Shown: positions 7,206 through 13,872, counted from the stretch's first letter. The stretch: DNA of 24,408 nucleotides from DSQQ01 sp964443075 (GCA_964443075.1 CAYUCB010000066.1:1-24408), one strand, 5' to 3'. Made by a program: numbers and translations. The notes: generated by a model not told the origin, from the letters alone.

Positions 7206-7814
7206 TTAAATGAATTTGGAACGTTTGTTTATCAAAAACAGAAGTACCACCAGGATCATAACAAGGCCAACCGGCCAAAGCGCCTTGATGGTGGGAGTAG
7301 GGCCGGGCGGCGGGGGAATCCGGGCGCGGTCATGCGGCGTAGCGGCTCGGTGGCGGGCCAGTTCCAGGCGCAGACTCTCTTCGCCTTTGGCCATCGCCCA
7401 GCGATGGTTGGCGGCAAAAATTGGTTTGAACAAAAAAGACAGATAACGCAGCAATGGCTTGTCGGCCTTAATCAGCCAATCATAGGTAATATTAACCCAC
7501 TCGCCGTCTGGCTCAAAAGTCCAGATGCCGCGCCCCACAAAATCGCCCCAGGCTTGTAGGGAAAAACCGTAGGGATAACGGGACTCTGTAACCCGAAATT
7601 GCCAGCGCAGGGTGTAAGGCAGCCAGCCTTTGGTGTAAAGGCTGACTGCCTTACCGATACCCTGTTGGTCGCCCGGCTCTAGCTCTTGCATCGTCAGGTA
7701 CACCGAAGGCCACCAGCGCACCAGATCGGAGGCATTGCCGATGACCTGCGAAACTTCCTCACAGGTGCTTTGTACCCGCCAGTGAGTGATAAAGTGATAA
7801 TCGTTGCTGGCCAT
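7206..7814 (-). CDS. SRPBCC-fold protein with C-terminal membrane anchor
   Basis: The 202-residue protein begins like polyketide cyclase/START-type SRPBCC proteins (residues about 3-145: HWRVQSTCEEVSQVI, SDLVRWWPSVY, FEPDGEWVNITYDW). It ends with a Pro-rich linker and one hydrophobic helix (ALWPVGLVMILVVLLFLI) followed by NKRSKFI, a tail anchor with a positive end that should leave the domain in the cytoplasm. ATG at 7814 is chosen over TTG at 7838 because AGGGGTGG sits 8 bases upstream. SRPBCC domains hold lipid-like ligands. Together with the downstream SnoaL gene it suggests handling of hydrophobic small molecules at the membrane. The exact function is unknown. Confidence 0.82.
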   Translation of the reverse strand: MASNDYHFITHWRVQSTCEEVSQVIGNASDLVRWWPSVYLTMQELEPGDQQGIGKAVSLYTKGWLPYTLRWQFRVTESRYPYGFSLQAWGDFVGRGIWTFEPDGEWVNITYDWLIKADKPLLRYLSFLFKPIFAANHRWAMAKGEESLRLELARHRAATPHDRARIPPPPGPTPTIKALWPVGLVMILVVLLFLINKRSKFI

Positions 7815-7914
7815 AGTTATGACCACCCCTATAAACAAATCACAAATTGAGAGTGGGACACCCTTTTAATTAGGTTTTTGAATAGGTCACTCAGCCGACT
7901 TGGTTACCAAAACC

Positions 7915-8241
7915 TTACCCTTTGGGCGCAACGTAAGCTACTGCCCCAGCCTTACGCATAGCCTCCATTGACTGCTCCACGGTGACTAGGGGGGTGGTTT
8001 TGGTGGCTTTAAGGTGACCGGGTGAAACCGCGGCAATGAGAACCGCCATAATGCTCGCCTCATCCGGGGCTTCGCTAATCAGCACCCCATCATACTCGCC
8101 AAAGGTGTAATAGAAACTGAGCATCCGGCCGCCCATTTTCTCAACCAAAGCCCCGATGGCGACGCTCCGGTCCGCCGGGTTTTTAGCCAGGGCCGCCCAA
8201 GCTTCAGGCGTATAAGCAAACTGGGTCATATAAACTGCCAT
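7915..8241 (-). CDS. GYD-domain dimeric alpha/beta-barrel protein
   Basis: The 108-residue protein has the GYD family pattern: YMTQFAYTPEAWAALAKNP at the start, a central MGGRMLSFYYTFGEYDGVLISEAPDE minus ends containing the GEYD version of the GYD motif, and a KATKTTPLVTVEQ strand. The family forms small ferredoxin-like dimers of unknown function. AAGGAG precedes the ATG by about 10 bases. It lies 100 bases upstream of the SRPBCC gene. The gap upstream contains a perfect 10-bp palindrome TGGGATCCCA (8271-8280) beside a possible TATAAC -10 box, so this gene may start a transcription unit. Confidence 0.85.
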   Translation of the reverse strand: MAVYMTQFAYTPEAWAALAKNPADRSVAIGALVEKMGGRMLSFYYTFGEYDGVLISEAPDEASIMAVLIAAVSPGHLKATKTTPLVTVEQSMEAMRKAGAVAYVAPKG

Positions 8242-8333
8242 TGTTTAATTCTCCTTTTACATTGTTATAATGGGATCCCACTCCCAATGATTCTACCACA
8301 AAACTACGAGGTAATGAATATTAATTGCCCTCA

Positions 8334-9215
8334 TTATGACTCGTTCCGCCACAAATAGCGACTAATTCTGGCTTGGGTTAACCTAAAACCAAGTCGCTCA
8401 TAAGCACGGACGCCCATTTCTGAGGAAAAGAGTGCGGCATGGTGATACCCCATTTCGCGCGCTTCAAGCAACGGTTTTAGGGTAATGGCCCCGCCAATGC
8501 CCTGGCCTCTGGCCGAAGGCACAGTTGCCACAGCATAAACGCTGGCTACTCCGCCGCCGTTAAAGAGCATATTAGTGGCCACCGGCTGACCGTTTAACCG
8601 GCCCAGGTACATCTGCCAGGGAGTTTGCCCCAGGCCAATCTTCAGGGTAGCATCCACCCAGGCTTGTCCGGCCCAGTTGGGTATCTCGTAGCTCTCGACA
8701 AAAACCTGTTTAAAGTCGTAGAGGGAAGCTTCGGTTTGCACTTCTTCAATCACAAAACCGGGCGGCGTCTGTGTCAGAGCGGCTTCGTTCATGTCGTGCA
8801 AATTGGCGCCCATACCCGGCGCACCCAACTCGGTTTGAACAATGCCGGCGGCCAATTCTTGCATTTGTTCTTCCATTGAAAGCAGTCCGCGGGCCATCAG
8901 CCGTTGGCCTAAATCATCGGGCTGAGTGCCCGGCCCAATCCACCAGAAGATAAAGGGAGCCTGGCGGGCCTTAAACCAGGCCAGGGTCTCGTCAATGGCC
9001 TCATCCACCTCAGCCTCAGCCAGACGGGTGCGCCACACCCCTTTAAACATTGGATTCGATGGAAAGGTCAGATGGCGGCTCAACGTTTGGCCCTCTTCAA
9101 TTTCACTGCCGGGCAGAGTGGTCGCCATAGCCTGGAACAGAGCGAACAGGTTTTCCTCGACCACGGCGGCCAGTTGTGCCTCAGTTGGGTTGGTTAAAAT
9201 GGTTTCAGTTTTCAT
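8334..9215 (-). CDS. GNAT-family N-acetyltransferase
   Basis: In this 293-residue protein the C-terminal GNAT domain shows motif A, SVYAVATVPSARGQGIG (RGQGIG at 236-241 binds acetyl-CoA pyrophosphate), then AALFSSEMGVRAYERLGFR, the usual end of the fold. The N-terminal ~130 residues (FIFWWIGPGTQPDDLGQRL) look like the degenerate first domain of tandem-GNAT proteins. GGGGAG lies 8 bases before the ATG. The gene follows the FAD oxidase by 39 bases and is likely cotranscribed with it. The acceptor substrate cannot be told from sequence. Confidence 0.9.
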   Translation of the reverse strand: MKTETILTNPTEAQLAAVVEENLFALFQAMATTLPGSEIEEGQTLSRHLTFPSNPMFKGVWRTRLAEAEVDEAIDETLAWFKARQAPFIFWWIGPGTQPDDLGQRLMARGLLSMEEQMQELAAGIVQTELGAPGMGANLHDMNEAALTQTPPGFVIEEVQTEASLYDFKQVFVESYEIPNWAGQAWVDATLKIGLGQTPWQMYLGRLNGQPVATNMLFNGGGVASVYAVATVPSARGQGIGGAITLKPLLEAREMGYHHAALFSSEMGVRAYERLGFRLTQARISRYLWRNES

Positions 9216-9254
9216 GCTCCATTCTCCCCTGTCTAATAACTTCTGCTCACCCTG

Positions 9255-10619
9255 TCACGGCGTCGGCTTGATGTTCTGATTGAGACGGAACAGATTGGTA
9301 GGATCATACCTGTTTTTCAGGGCAACCAGCCGCTCATAAGATGGACCGTAGGCGGCTCTGACCCGGTCTTCGCCTTCATCGCCCAGTTCGTTCACGTACA
9401 CGCCGCTGGGGGCGAAGGGGTGCAGCATCTCCCACATCTGGCGCGCCCAGGTGATGTTCCGATCATCATCCTGGGCCTCTGTCCAGGCGGAAAAGGCTGT
9501 AAAAGAATAGGCCGCATCGCGGTGGTAAAAGGGCGTGGCCTGCCGGTCTATTTGGCTGACAACTCCGCCCATTTGAATCAGGATTATCACGCTAAACGGC
9601 GAAGGCACTCGCGCAAACTGATCCGCCAGCGAGTCAATCACACCGTCGCTCAACGCGTTTAAAAAGTTTGATTTCAGGTAATAGCGGCGTCCGGGTATGG
9701 CGGAGTTATCCAGCATAGATTGCACAGCGAGGTAAGGCATCGGCCCAGTTTGCTCCATCACCACGGTACCCCATTGCTGTAACGGCTGGATGATCTGTTG
9801 ACCGGCCTCTGGCTCGCCCAGGTAGCAGAAGGCAATGCCTACCGCCGGGTGGCCATCGGGGGAGGTCAAAAAAGCGACAGTGAAAGTCAATTCGTTGGGT
9901 GCGGTGCTGGCAAAGTCACGAAATGAGCGCAGCACTGCCCCGGCCTGAGGCAACGGATAGGCTACCAGCCCGCCAAAAACGGGGCCAATGGAGTGCAGTT
10001 GATACTCAAATGAGGTGACGATACCAAAGTTTCCGCCGCCGCCCTGCAACCCCCAAAACAGGTCGGTGTTTTCCTTAGGGCTGGTAGTTAAAAGTTGCCC
10101 ATCAGCGGTAACTACTTGGGCTGAACGAAGATTATCGCTGGTGAGGCCGTATTTGCGCATCAGCCAGCCGAGGCCGCCGCCCAGGGTCAACCCGGCGATG
10201 CCGGTATGGGAAATCTGGCCGCCGGTTACGGCGAGGCCAGACGCCTGGGTGGTGCGGTCGAATTCACCCCACAAGACGCCTGACTCAGCACGGACAGTCT
10301 GCTGCGTGGGGTCAACGTCAACCCCCTTCAGCAGCGACAAGTCAATCATCAGGCCGCCGTCACAGACGGAGTGGCCCGGAAAGCTGTGACCGCCGCTGCG
10401 CACGGCCACCAGTAAGTTGTGGGCGCGGGCAAAATTGACCGCCTGGATCACGTCGGCGGCCCCGGCGCAGCGGGCGATCAGATCGGGGCGCTTATCAATC
10501 ATCCCGTTCCAGATTTGGCGGGCCTCGTCGTAGCCGTTGTCGCCGGGGCGGAGTAACTGACCGCGTAAACTTGACTTAAACTCTGCTACCACCTGAGGAT
10601 TAAGGTTCCCTGTTTCCAT
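9255..10619 (-). CDS. FAD-binding oxidoreductase, berberine-bridge/6-HDNO type
   Basis: This 454-residue flavoprotein has the FAD_binding_4 (PCMH) domain (about 40-215: AVRSGGHSFPGHS, SHTGIAGLTLGGGLGWL, GLQGGGGNFGIVTSFEYQL) and the C-terminal BBE segment (YDPTNLFRLNQNIKP). H78 in RSGGHS is the expected 8-alpha-histidyl FAD attachment. The second cysteinyl attachment found in bicovalent enzymes is replaced by S137 (GGQISHTG), so flavin is probably held by one covalent bond. Such enzymes oxidise alcohols, sugars or alkaloid-like substrates with O2. AAGGAGGT sits 7 bases before the ATG, one of the strongest sites here. It is next to the split SnoaL gene and upstream of the GNAT. Confidence 0.93.
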   Translation of the reverse strand: METGNLNPQVVAEFKSSLRGQLLRPGDNGYDEARQIWNGMIDKRPDLIARCAGAADVIQAVNFARAHNLLVAVRSGGHSFPGHSVCDGGLMIDLSLLKGVDVDPTQQTVRAESGVLWGEFDRTTQASGLAVTGGQISHTGIAGLTLGGGLGWLMRKYGLTSDNLRSAQVVTADGQLLTTSPKENTDLFWGLQGGGGNFGIVTSFEYQLHSIGPVFGGLVAYPLPQAGAVLRSFRDFASTAPNELTFTVAFLTSPDGHPAVGIAFCYLGEPEAGQQIIQPLQQWGTVVMEQTGPMPYLAVQSMLDNSAIPGRRYYLKSNFLNALSDGVIDSLADQFARVPSPFSVIILIQMGGVVSQIDRQATPFYHRDAAYSFTAFSAWTEAQDDDRNITWARQMWEMLHPFAPSGVYVNELGDEGEDRVRAAYGPSYERLVALKNRYDPTNLFRLNQNIKPTP

Positions 10620-10647
10620 AAATATACCTCCTTAAGATCTCTATTTG

Positions 10648-10823
10648 TTAATTCGGCGCATACTGGGCGTCCGAAAAGCCAGCGATGACAGACGAAACAA
10701 ATTCCCGGACCCCCTGCACCGGCTCAGGTAGGGTGGGATCGTGCAGCACGTAGTCGGAGGCGTAAGTCTCGTCAATTATTTCGAGGGCGTTCCCCGCGTT
10801 GATCGCCTCCCACCACCGGCAAA
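10648..10823 (-). pseudogene. Distal part of a SnoaL-like gene split by the cassette insertion
   Basis: Read on the - strand from 10823, this begins TTTGCCGGTGGTGGGAGG and encodes CRWWEAINAGNALEIIDETY and onward to HDPTLPEPVQGV and FSDAQYAPN-stop. These are the first ~60 residues of an ester-cyclase-like protein. Its missing start (MSTTESKNL plus one base) is at 11740-11713; joining the two gives an uninterrupted 67-residue frame. The protein stops abruptly after FSDAQY with the residues APN, so the C-terminal half has also been lost, perhaps by an older internal deletion (the neighbour at 15328 also ends in APN). A frame open back to 10920 reads through the inserted attC-like sequence and is not a natural start. 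Confidence 0.75.
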
Positions 10824-10949
10824 CGCCTCCGCATAACCCGCTTGACGGGCAGGCGAAGATCGCCCCAATAAGAAGTGATTTTGCCAGCAAGACACCTTCA
10901 TTAAAAAGCGCGGTAGTCACATCAAGTCGGGTTCATGCCGTTGTTGGGC
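10824..10949 (-). other. attC-like integron recombination site (cassette end)
   Basis: On the - strand the site starts with GCCCAAC (10949-10943, matching the R'' consensus RYYYAAC), then CGGCATGAACCCGACTTGA, a roughly 75-base variable middle, then TCAAGCGGGTTATGCGG and GGCG ending at 10824. The arms pair over about 16 positions, with one mismatch and two unpaired bases (G and A) on the R''-side arm, as the extrahelical bases of attC do. With the TTGGGC from the other end of the insert, the R' box becomes GTTGGGC, the exact complement of R''. Total length would be about 132 bp, within the attC range. No other such site was found in the window. Confidence 0.6.
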
Positions 10950-11000
10950 AGGCGCTGGCGTTGTGCCGAACCGTTGGCCCGCCCGAGCGGAGCAGGTGCG

Positions 11001-11030
11001 GTGCGGCGCACTTTCAATGCCGCGCCGCAC
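11001..11030. repeat. GC-rich hairpin within the inserted element
   Basis: GTGCGGCGC (11001-11009) pairs perfectly with GCGCCGCAC (11022-11030) around a 12-base loop. It lies between the cassette gene and the attC-like site. No T-tract follows on the - strand. It may protect the transcript 3' end or slow RNA polymerase. The surrounding 10950-11087 is very GC-rich and has no believable frame. Confidence 0.5.
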
Positions 11031-11087
11031 CCGCGGGGCCACACCTCCTCAGGCAAAGGCCCATTCGGGCTGAATGTTGTGGGGTGA

Positions 11088-11516
11088 TTACATGTCGGGC
11101 GCAGGGATCACGCCTAACTGCACTAACACGGTGTGGAAATCCATCTCGGCCCAGTGCTCGACAATCTTGCCGTTGGCGATGCGGTAGATGCTGACGCCGG
11201 TGACGCGCACCTTTTTGCCACTGTTAGCCGGCGCACCGAAGACGGGCGCGCCCGTGTGGGTCTGAGTCTGGGTCCAACGTTCGACGACCTTATCGCCTTC
11301 TGCAATCAAGTCATCCGTTGTGACGTGCAGGTCGGGAAAGGTGGCCATCGTACCCTGTTGTAACATCTTGGCACCTTCGATGTTTGGCGGCAGGCCGGGC
11401 ATCATGTTATGCGGGGTAAAGTCGGCGGCCAGTACTTCCTCCAACGTGCCCAGATTAGTGGAATTGTAAATCTCGCGATAGCGGCGGACGATGGCTTTGT
11501 TAGCTTCGGTGGACAT
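11088..11516 (-). CDS. SnoaL-like ester cyclase carried on the inserted element
   Basis: The 142-residue protein has the complete family pattern: MSTEANKAIVRRYREIYN, ATFPDLHVTTDDLIAEGDKV, THTGAPVFGAPANSGKKVRV and KIVEHWAEMDFHTVLVQLG, with D126 in the catalytic-Asp position. ATG at 11516 is chosen because AAAGGAG lies 8 bases before it; an in-frame ATG at 11534 overlaps that site. It is the only gene inside the 889-bp insert. Having its own ribosome binding site but no clear promoter, it may rely on the promoter of the gene it interrupts, as cassette genes often do. It belongs to the same family as the disrupted gene and several neighbours. Its substrate is unknown. Confidence 0.88.
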   Translation of the reverse strand: MSTEANKAIVRRYREIYNSTNLGTLEEVLAADFTPHNMMPGLPPNIEGAKMLQQGTMATFPDLHVTTDDLIAEGDKVVERWTQTQTHTGAPVFGAPANSGKKVRVTGVSIYRIANGKIVEHWAEMDFHTVLVQLGVIPAPDM

Positions 11517-11543
11517 CGGATAGTCTCCTTTCATGTTAAAGGG

Positions 11544-11566
11544 GTGCGATTCTTAGTGAGTCGCAC
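11544..11566. repeat. Small hairpin upstream of the cassette gene
   Basis: GTGCGATTC (11544-11552) and GAGTCGCAC (11558-11566) pair at 8 of 9 positions around a 5-base loop. It sits in the leader of the gene starting at 11516, inside the inserted element. A similar but degraded string (GTGCGG...CCACAC) occurs near 16143-16162, upstream of another small gene. Confidence 0.35.
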
Positions 11567-11633
11567 AGATAGTCATAGGTTGTTTGGTTTGTGGGTAACT
11601 CTTTGAACTTATAGACACGCTCCTTTCTCGGTC

Positions 11634-11666
11634 TCAAGTATTCCACCTGCCCCATTGCTCGACAAT
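11634..11666 (-). pseudogene. Possible C-terminal scrap of a SnoaL-like gene in the cassette leader
   Basis: On the - strand 11666-11637 reads IVEQWGRWNT, then TGA. This resembles the KIVEHWAEMD segment near the end of SnoaL-like proteins, with Asn where the catalytic Asp would be. It lies about 46 bases inside the start of the inserted element and out of frame with the interrupted gene. It is short enough to be chance. If real, it is the remains of an earlier cassette gene or a deletion product. Confidence 0.25.
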
Positions 11667-11712
11667 TGGAAGCCTGACTGCCAGAACGACCAACGCTGAA
11701 CAAGCGGCCCAA

Positions 11713-11740
11713 CAAGGTTTTTACTTTCTGTTGTGGACAT
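11713..11740 (-). pseudogene. 5' end of the SnoaL-like gene split by the insertion
   Basis: A good ribosome binding site (AAAGGAGA, 8 bases before ATG at 11740) starts MSTTESKNL plus one base (G at 11713), typical of ester-cyclase N-termini such as MSTEANKAIV. The frame then enters inserted DNA beginning TTGGGC and stops after 43 residues (TAA at 11611-11609). Joining this G to TT at 10823-10822 recreates a Val codon and continues as CRWWEAINAG. The start signals look intact, so ribosomes may still initiate here and produce a short useless peptide. Confidence 0.7.
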
Positions 11741-11783
11741 TAGAATTATCTCCTTTCCAGGTTAAACAGAATCTAATCTAAAC

Positions 11784-12207
11784 TTAGACTCCCGGCGTTG
11801 GGATGACTCCCAGTTGTTGCAACATACCCATAGCATCCCAGTTGGTATGCTGGGCCGTTACCTGGTCGTTGGCAAAAGTCAAAATGCTGATGCCGGTTAC
11901 TGTGGCCGATTTGCCGGTAGGAGGCATACCCATTAATGGGCCGGTATTGGTGCCGCGGGCCGTCCAGCGACCGGCCACTTTATCCCCTTCCACCACCCAA
12001 TCGTCAATCGTGAGATGAATGTCGGGAAAAGCGGTGCGGTAGGTTGTCACCAGCTGCTTAAAGCCTGACGGACCGGGGGGTAGGGGCGGGTGTGGCCGGG
12101 TCGTGGTTAACAAAGTTGGGCGCAACCCATTCATCCGCCGGGGCCAAGTTGCCGGTATTAAATCCATCGGCCAGAAAATATTGGGCGATTGTTTTTTTGT
12201 CACTCAT
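11784..12207 (-). pseudogene. SnoaL-like ester cyclase with a one-base frameshift
   Basis: From ATG at 12207 the frame reads MSDKKTIAQYFLADGFNTGN and continues as a normal family N-terminus through VAPNFVNHDPATPAPTP, then turns into RSVRL-stop. The -1-shifted frame carries the rest: GPSGFKQLVTTYRTAFPD, VVEGDKVAGRW, GMPPTGKSATVTG, and TNWDAMGMLQQLGVIP, which keeps the catalytic-type Asp. The shift falls in a run of six C on the - strand (12080-12075). Removing one C gives a seamless 141-residue protein. AAAGGAAAG precedes the ATG. It is either a recent pseudogene or a homopolymer sequencing error. A GTG start at 12203 would give a scrambled N-terminus and is not credible. Confidence 0.8.
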
Positions 12208-12246
12208 CAGATACTTTCCTTTTATTAAATTATTTTCCCTGTAAGC

Positions 12247-12777
12247 TTAAAACGGATAGCCTTGCAGCCCCTGTAACCCTTTGAGACAAGAAATTTCGCC
12301 GCTGTGGGTGTGAACATTAAAGAGGAGCAGACTTAAGAAAAAACCAACCGTCTGCGGGCCCAAGCCCAGGGCCGAAAGGTCCATCGGGCGGTTCAAGTCC
12401 TCGTCAGTTAGCGAAGCCAGGTGGCCGTCAGTAGCTTCATAAACCGCCTGGGCATAAGCGTGGGTGCTGTCCAGGTCAACTTGTACTCGCCTGGACCACT
12501 CATCCCAGGGGGGCATTTGGGGCGGCGGCTCACTCAGGCCGGTCTTTCCGGCCCATGATGAGGCCATTAAAGGGGCTACGCTTTTGAGAAAGCCGCCAAT
12601 TAAACCATCTTCTGAGGCGAGCACATGACCGTAATTGGCCCCAATGGGTTGAGCTTTGCCAGGTGGCAGCCACTGGGCATGCTCGGTGGTGACGCCTTGC
12701 ATAGTATTTTCCAGAATATTGTGGGCCATTTTGTATTGCTGCCGCAGCAAATCAATGGCGTTGTTTTGGGTAGTCAT
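12247..12777 (-). CDS. DinB-family protein
   Basis: The 176-residue four-helix-bundle protein has DinB-type metal-ligand histidines: H51 in NYGHVLASED and H156/H158 in NVHTHSGEISCLKG. The DinB superfamily includes thiol-dependent transferases and damage-inducible proteins, usually binding one divalent metal with three His. The N-terminus (LLRQQYKMAHNILENTM) is the first helix. AGAGGA lies about 6 bases before the ATG. It is 39 bases upstream of the frameshifted SnoaL gene and probably cotranscribed. Its substrate cannot be predicted. Confidence 0.85.
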   Translation of the reverse strand: MTTQNNAIDLLRQQYKMAHNILENTMQGVTTEHAQWLPPGKAQPIGANYGHVLASEDGLIGGFLKSVAPLMASSWAGKTGLSEPPPQMPPWDEWSRRVQVDLDSTHAYAQAVYEATDGHLASLTDEDLNRPMDLSALGLGPQTVGFFLSLLLFNVHTHSGEISCLKGLQGLQGYPF

Positions 12778-13078
12778 AAAAATTCCTCTTTGTAAATAGA
12801 CCGCCGACGACTGACCGCCGACCGCCGTTAAACTATTTTCATCACCTGTGCCCGTAAGGGTATTTGGGGTGAACGCCCGTTGATGAGAACTCCTCTGTAA
12901 ATACCCCCCTCAATCCCCCCGCAACGGGGGGAAGCTAACTAACCCCCTCCTCCGCTGCGGGGGAGGGTTGGGGTGGGGGTTGATTTTCATCCTTTGGGGT
13001 GAAACCTGGGTTTGATGTTAGCTCCCTTGAAAATAGATATTCCCTGTCCGTAGCGGGCGTACCCCAGGCTTGGAAACT
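12778..13078. repeat. Repeat-rich intergenic region with hairpins and a G-quadruplex motif
   Basis: This gap has no gene. It contains a GACCGCCGAC-type GC repeat (about 12801-12826), a 7-bp C/G hairpin (12915-12921 with 12925-12931, loop CAA), and a longer hairpin of CCCTCCTCCG with CGGGGGAGGG around 12944-12967. The + strand run 12959-12979 (G5-A-G3-TT-G4-T-G5) is a canonical short-loop G-quadruplex. Two related strings, TTTTCATC...TTTGGGGTGAA...TTGATG, occur at about 12834-12883 and 12984-13017 as imperfect direct repeats flanking the C/G-rich core. It separates the DUF3303-like gene from the DinB gene. Confidence 0.6.
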
Positions 13079-13393
13079 TTACACCGCGCTCAAAGTTTGC
13101 AGCAGGTCATCAACCAGGGGCATCATCTCCTGTACCGGCAAAATCGGTGAGGTTTTGGTGAATTTAAAGAAACCGTTGCCGGCGGTCCGCCACATGGTAA
13201 TCGCCCGGTTAATATCGGCAGCGCTGTCAGCTTCGGCAATTAAAACACCCCAGGCGTCAGGCGTACTATCCCAGCGAATAATGTTGACACCCGCCGGGGG
13301 AAATAACCCTGAAGCCATGAGTTTTTGTGCCACCTGCTGCCGTTCCATCTGCGGCATTAATTCATTTAATTCCCAATAGGTAATGAAAAGCAT
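13079..13393 (-). CDS. DUF3303-like small dimeric alpha/beta-barrel protein
   Basis: The 104-residue protein begins MLFITYWELNELMPQMER and has NIIRWDSTPDAWGVLIAEAD and FFKFTKTSPILPVQE segments. These fit the DUF3303-type ferredoxin-like fold (one beta-alpha-beta repeat forming dimers). No catalytic residues are known for this family. ATG at 13393 is preferred over TTG at 13399 because AAAGGA is 10 bases from the former and only 4 from the latter. It is one of several such proteins in the array and lies 69 bases downstream of another at 13463. Confidence 0.8.
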   Translation of the reverse strand: MLFITYWELNELMPQMERQQVAQKLMASGLFPPAGVNIIRWDSTPDAWGVLIAEADSAADINRAITMWRTAGNGFFKFTKTSPILPVQEMMPLVDDLLQTLSAV

Positions 13394-13462
13394 GGTCAAA
13401 TTGTCCTTTCTTTTTGGTTATTCATTTTGATTTTGTTTGGTCGTTATAACCATCTTTTAATT

Positions 13463-13774
13463 TCAGCCGTACTTTTTAACCGCAGCTTCTATGGCCGGGC
13501 CGGACTTCATCAAATCCTCGGCAGTCATGGCCGGATGAAACTCGACGCTGCCGCCAAAGGCCAACCACCACGGTTCGCCAAAGGCCGGAATTTGTGAGGT
13601 TTCCTGAATATTCACAAATACCAGGGCTGTTCTTTGTCCGTCTATCTCGGTAAAATAAGCGGCTTCAGGTTTTTGCTCTTCCAAAATAGCAGCGATACTT
13701 TTGGGTAAACTGCCATCTTTTATAGTTTCATTGCCTCTATCAACGGGTACTGAAATTTTAATAAGAAAACGCAT
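13463..13774 (-). CDS. Small conserved alpha/beta protein, DUF3303-like
   Basis: The 103-residue protein starts MRFLIKISVPVDRGNETIKDG, continues with SIAAILEEQKPEAAYFTEID and GQRTALVFVNI, and ends DLMKSGPAIEAAVKKYG. I recognise it as a common small conserved bacterial protein, sometimes mis-annotated, with a probable ferredoxin-like dimeric barrel; no biochemical role is established. AAGGAGAT sits about 7 bases before the ATG, a very good site. It is followed 69 bases later by the DUF3303-like gene, so the pair are probably cotranscribed. Confidence 0.8.
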   Translation of the reverse strand: MRFLIKISVPVDRGNETIKDGSLPKSIAAILEEQKPEAAYFTEIDGQRTALVFVNIQETSQIPAFGEPWWLAFGGSVEFHPAMTAEDLMKSGPAIEAAVKKYG

Positions 13775-13872
13775 TAAATATCTCCTTATGTGCTTTAATT
13801 TTGCTTCAATCAGCCTGCCCTAATCAAAGCATTGGTTTTAACGCGGCAGGGCAATAACTGCCAAAGCGGTCA

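Larger units (their letters stand above)
10824..11712 (-). mobile_element. Inserted 889-bp element resembling an integron gene cassette
   Basis: This segment interrupts a SnoaL-like gene at a G/TT. On the - strand it starts TTGGGC (11712-11707), carries one complete SnoaL-like gene with its own ribosome binding site (11516-11088), a GC-rich hairpin (11030-11001), and ends in the attC-like structure whose final G is at 10824. Its removal restores the interrupted frame exactly. These are the properties of a single cassette inserted by an integron integrase at a secondary site. No integrase or attI is present in the window. Homologous recombination between SnoaL paralogues would not explain the complementary ends. 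Confidence rests on sequence inspection alone. Confidence 0.6.

Noticed and set aside
9255..10619. A bicovalent FAD oxidase
   Set aside because: The cysteine needed for the second flavin bond is Ser (S137); only the H78 linkage is supported.
10648..10920. A natural 90-residue gene starting at 10920
   Set aside because: Its first 32 residues come from reading the attC-like sequence. Cyclase similarity begins only at the G/TT junction, and no ribosome binding site precedes 10920.
11609..11740. A genuine 43-residue peptide gene
   Set aside because: It has a good ribosome binding site, but after nine codons it is inserted DNA; it is explained as the cut-off start of the split gene.
12060..12207. 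Programmed ribosomal frameshifting in the SnoaL gene
   Set aside because: There is a C6 run but no known slippery heptamer with downstream structure, and family members have no need for it. A pseudogene or read error is simpler.
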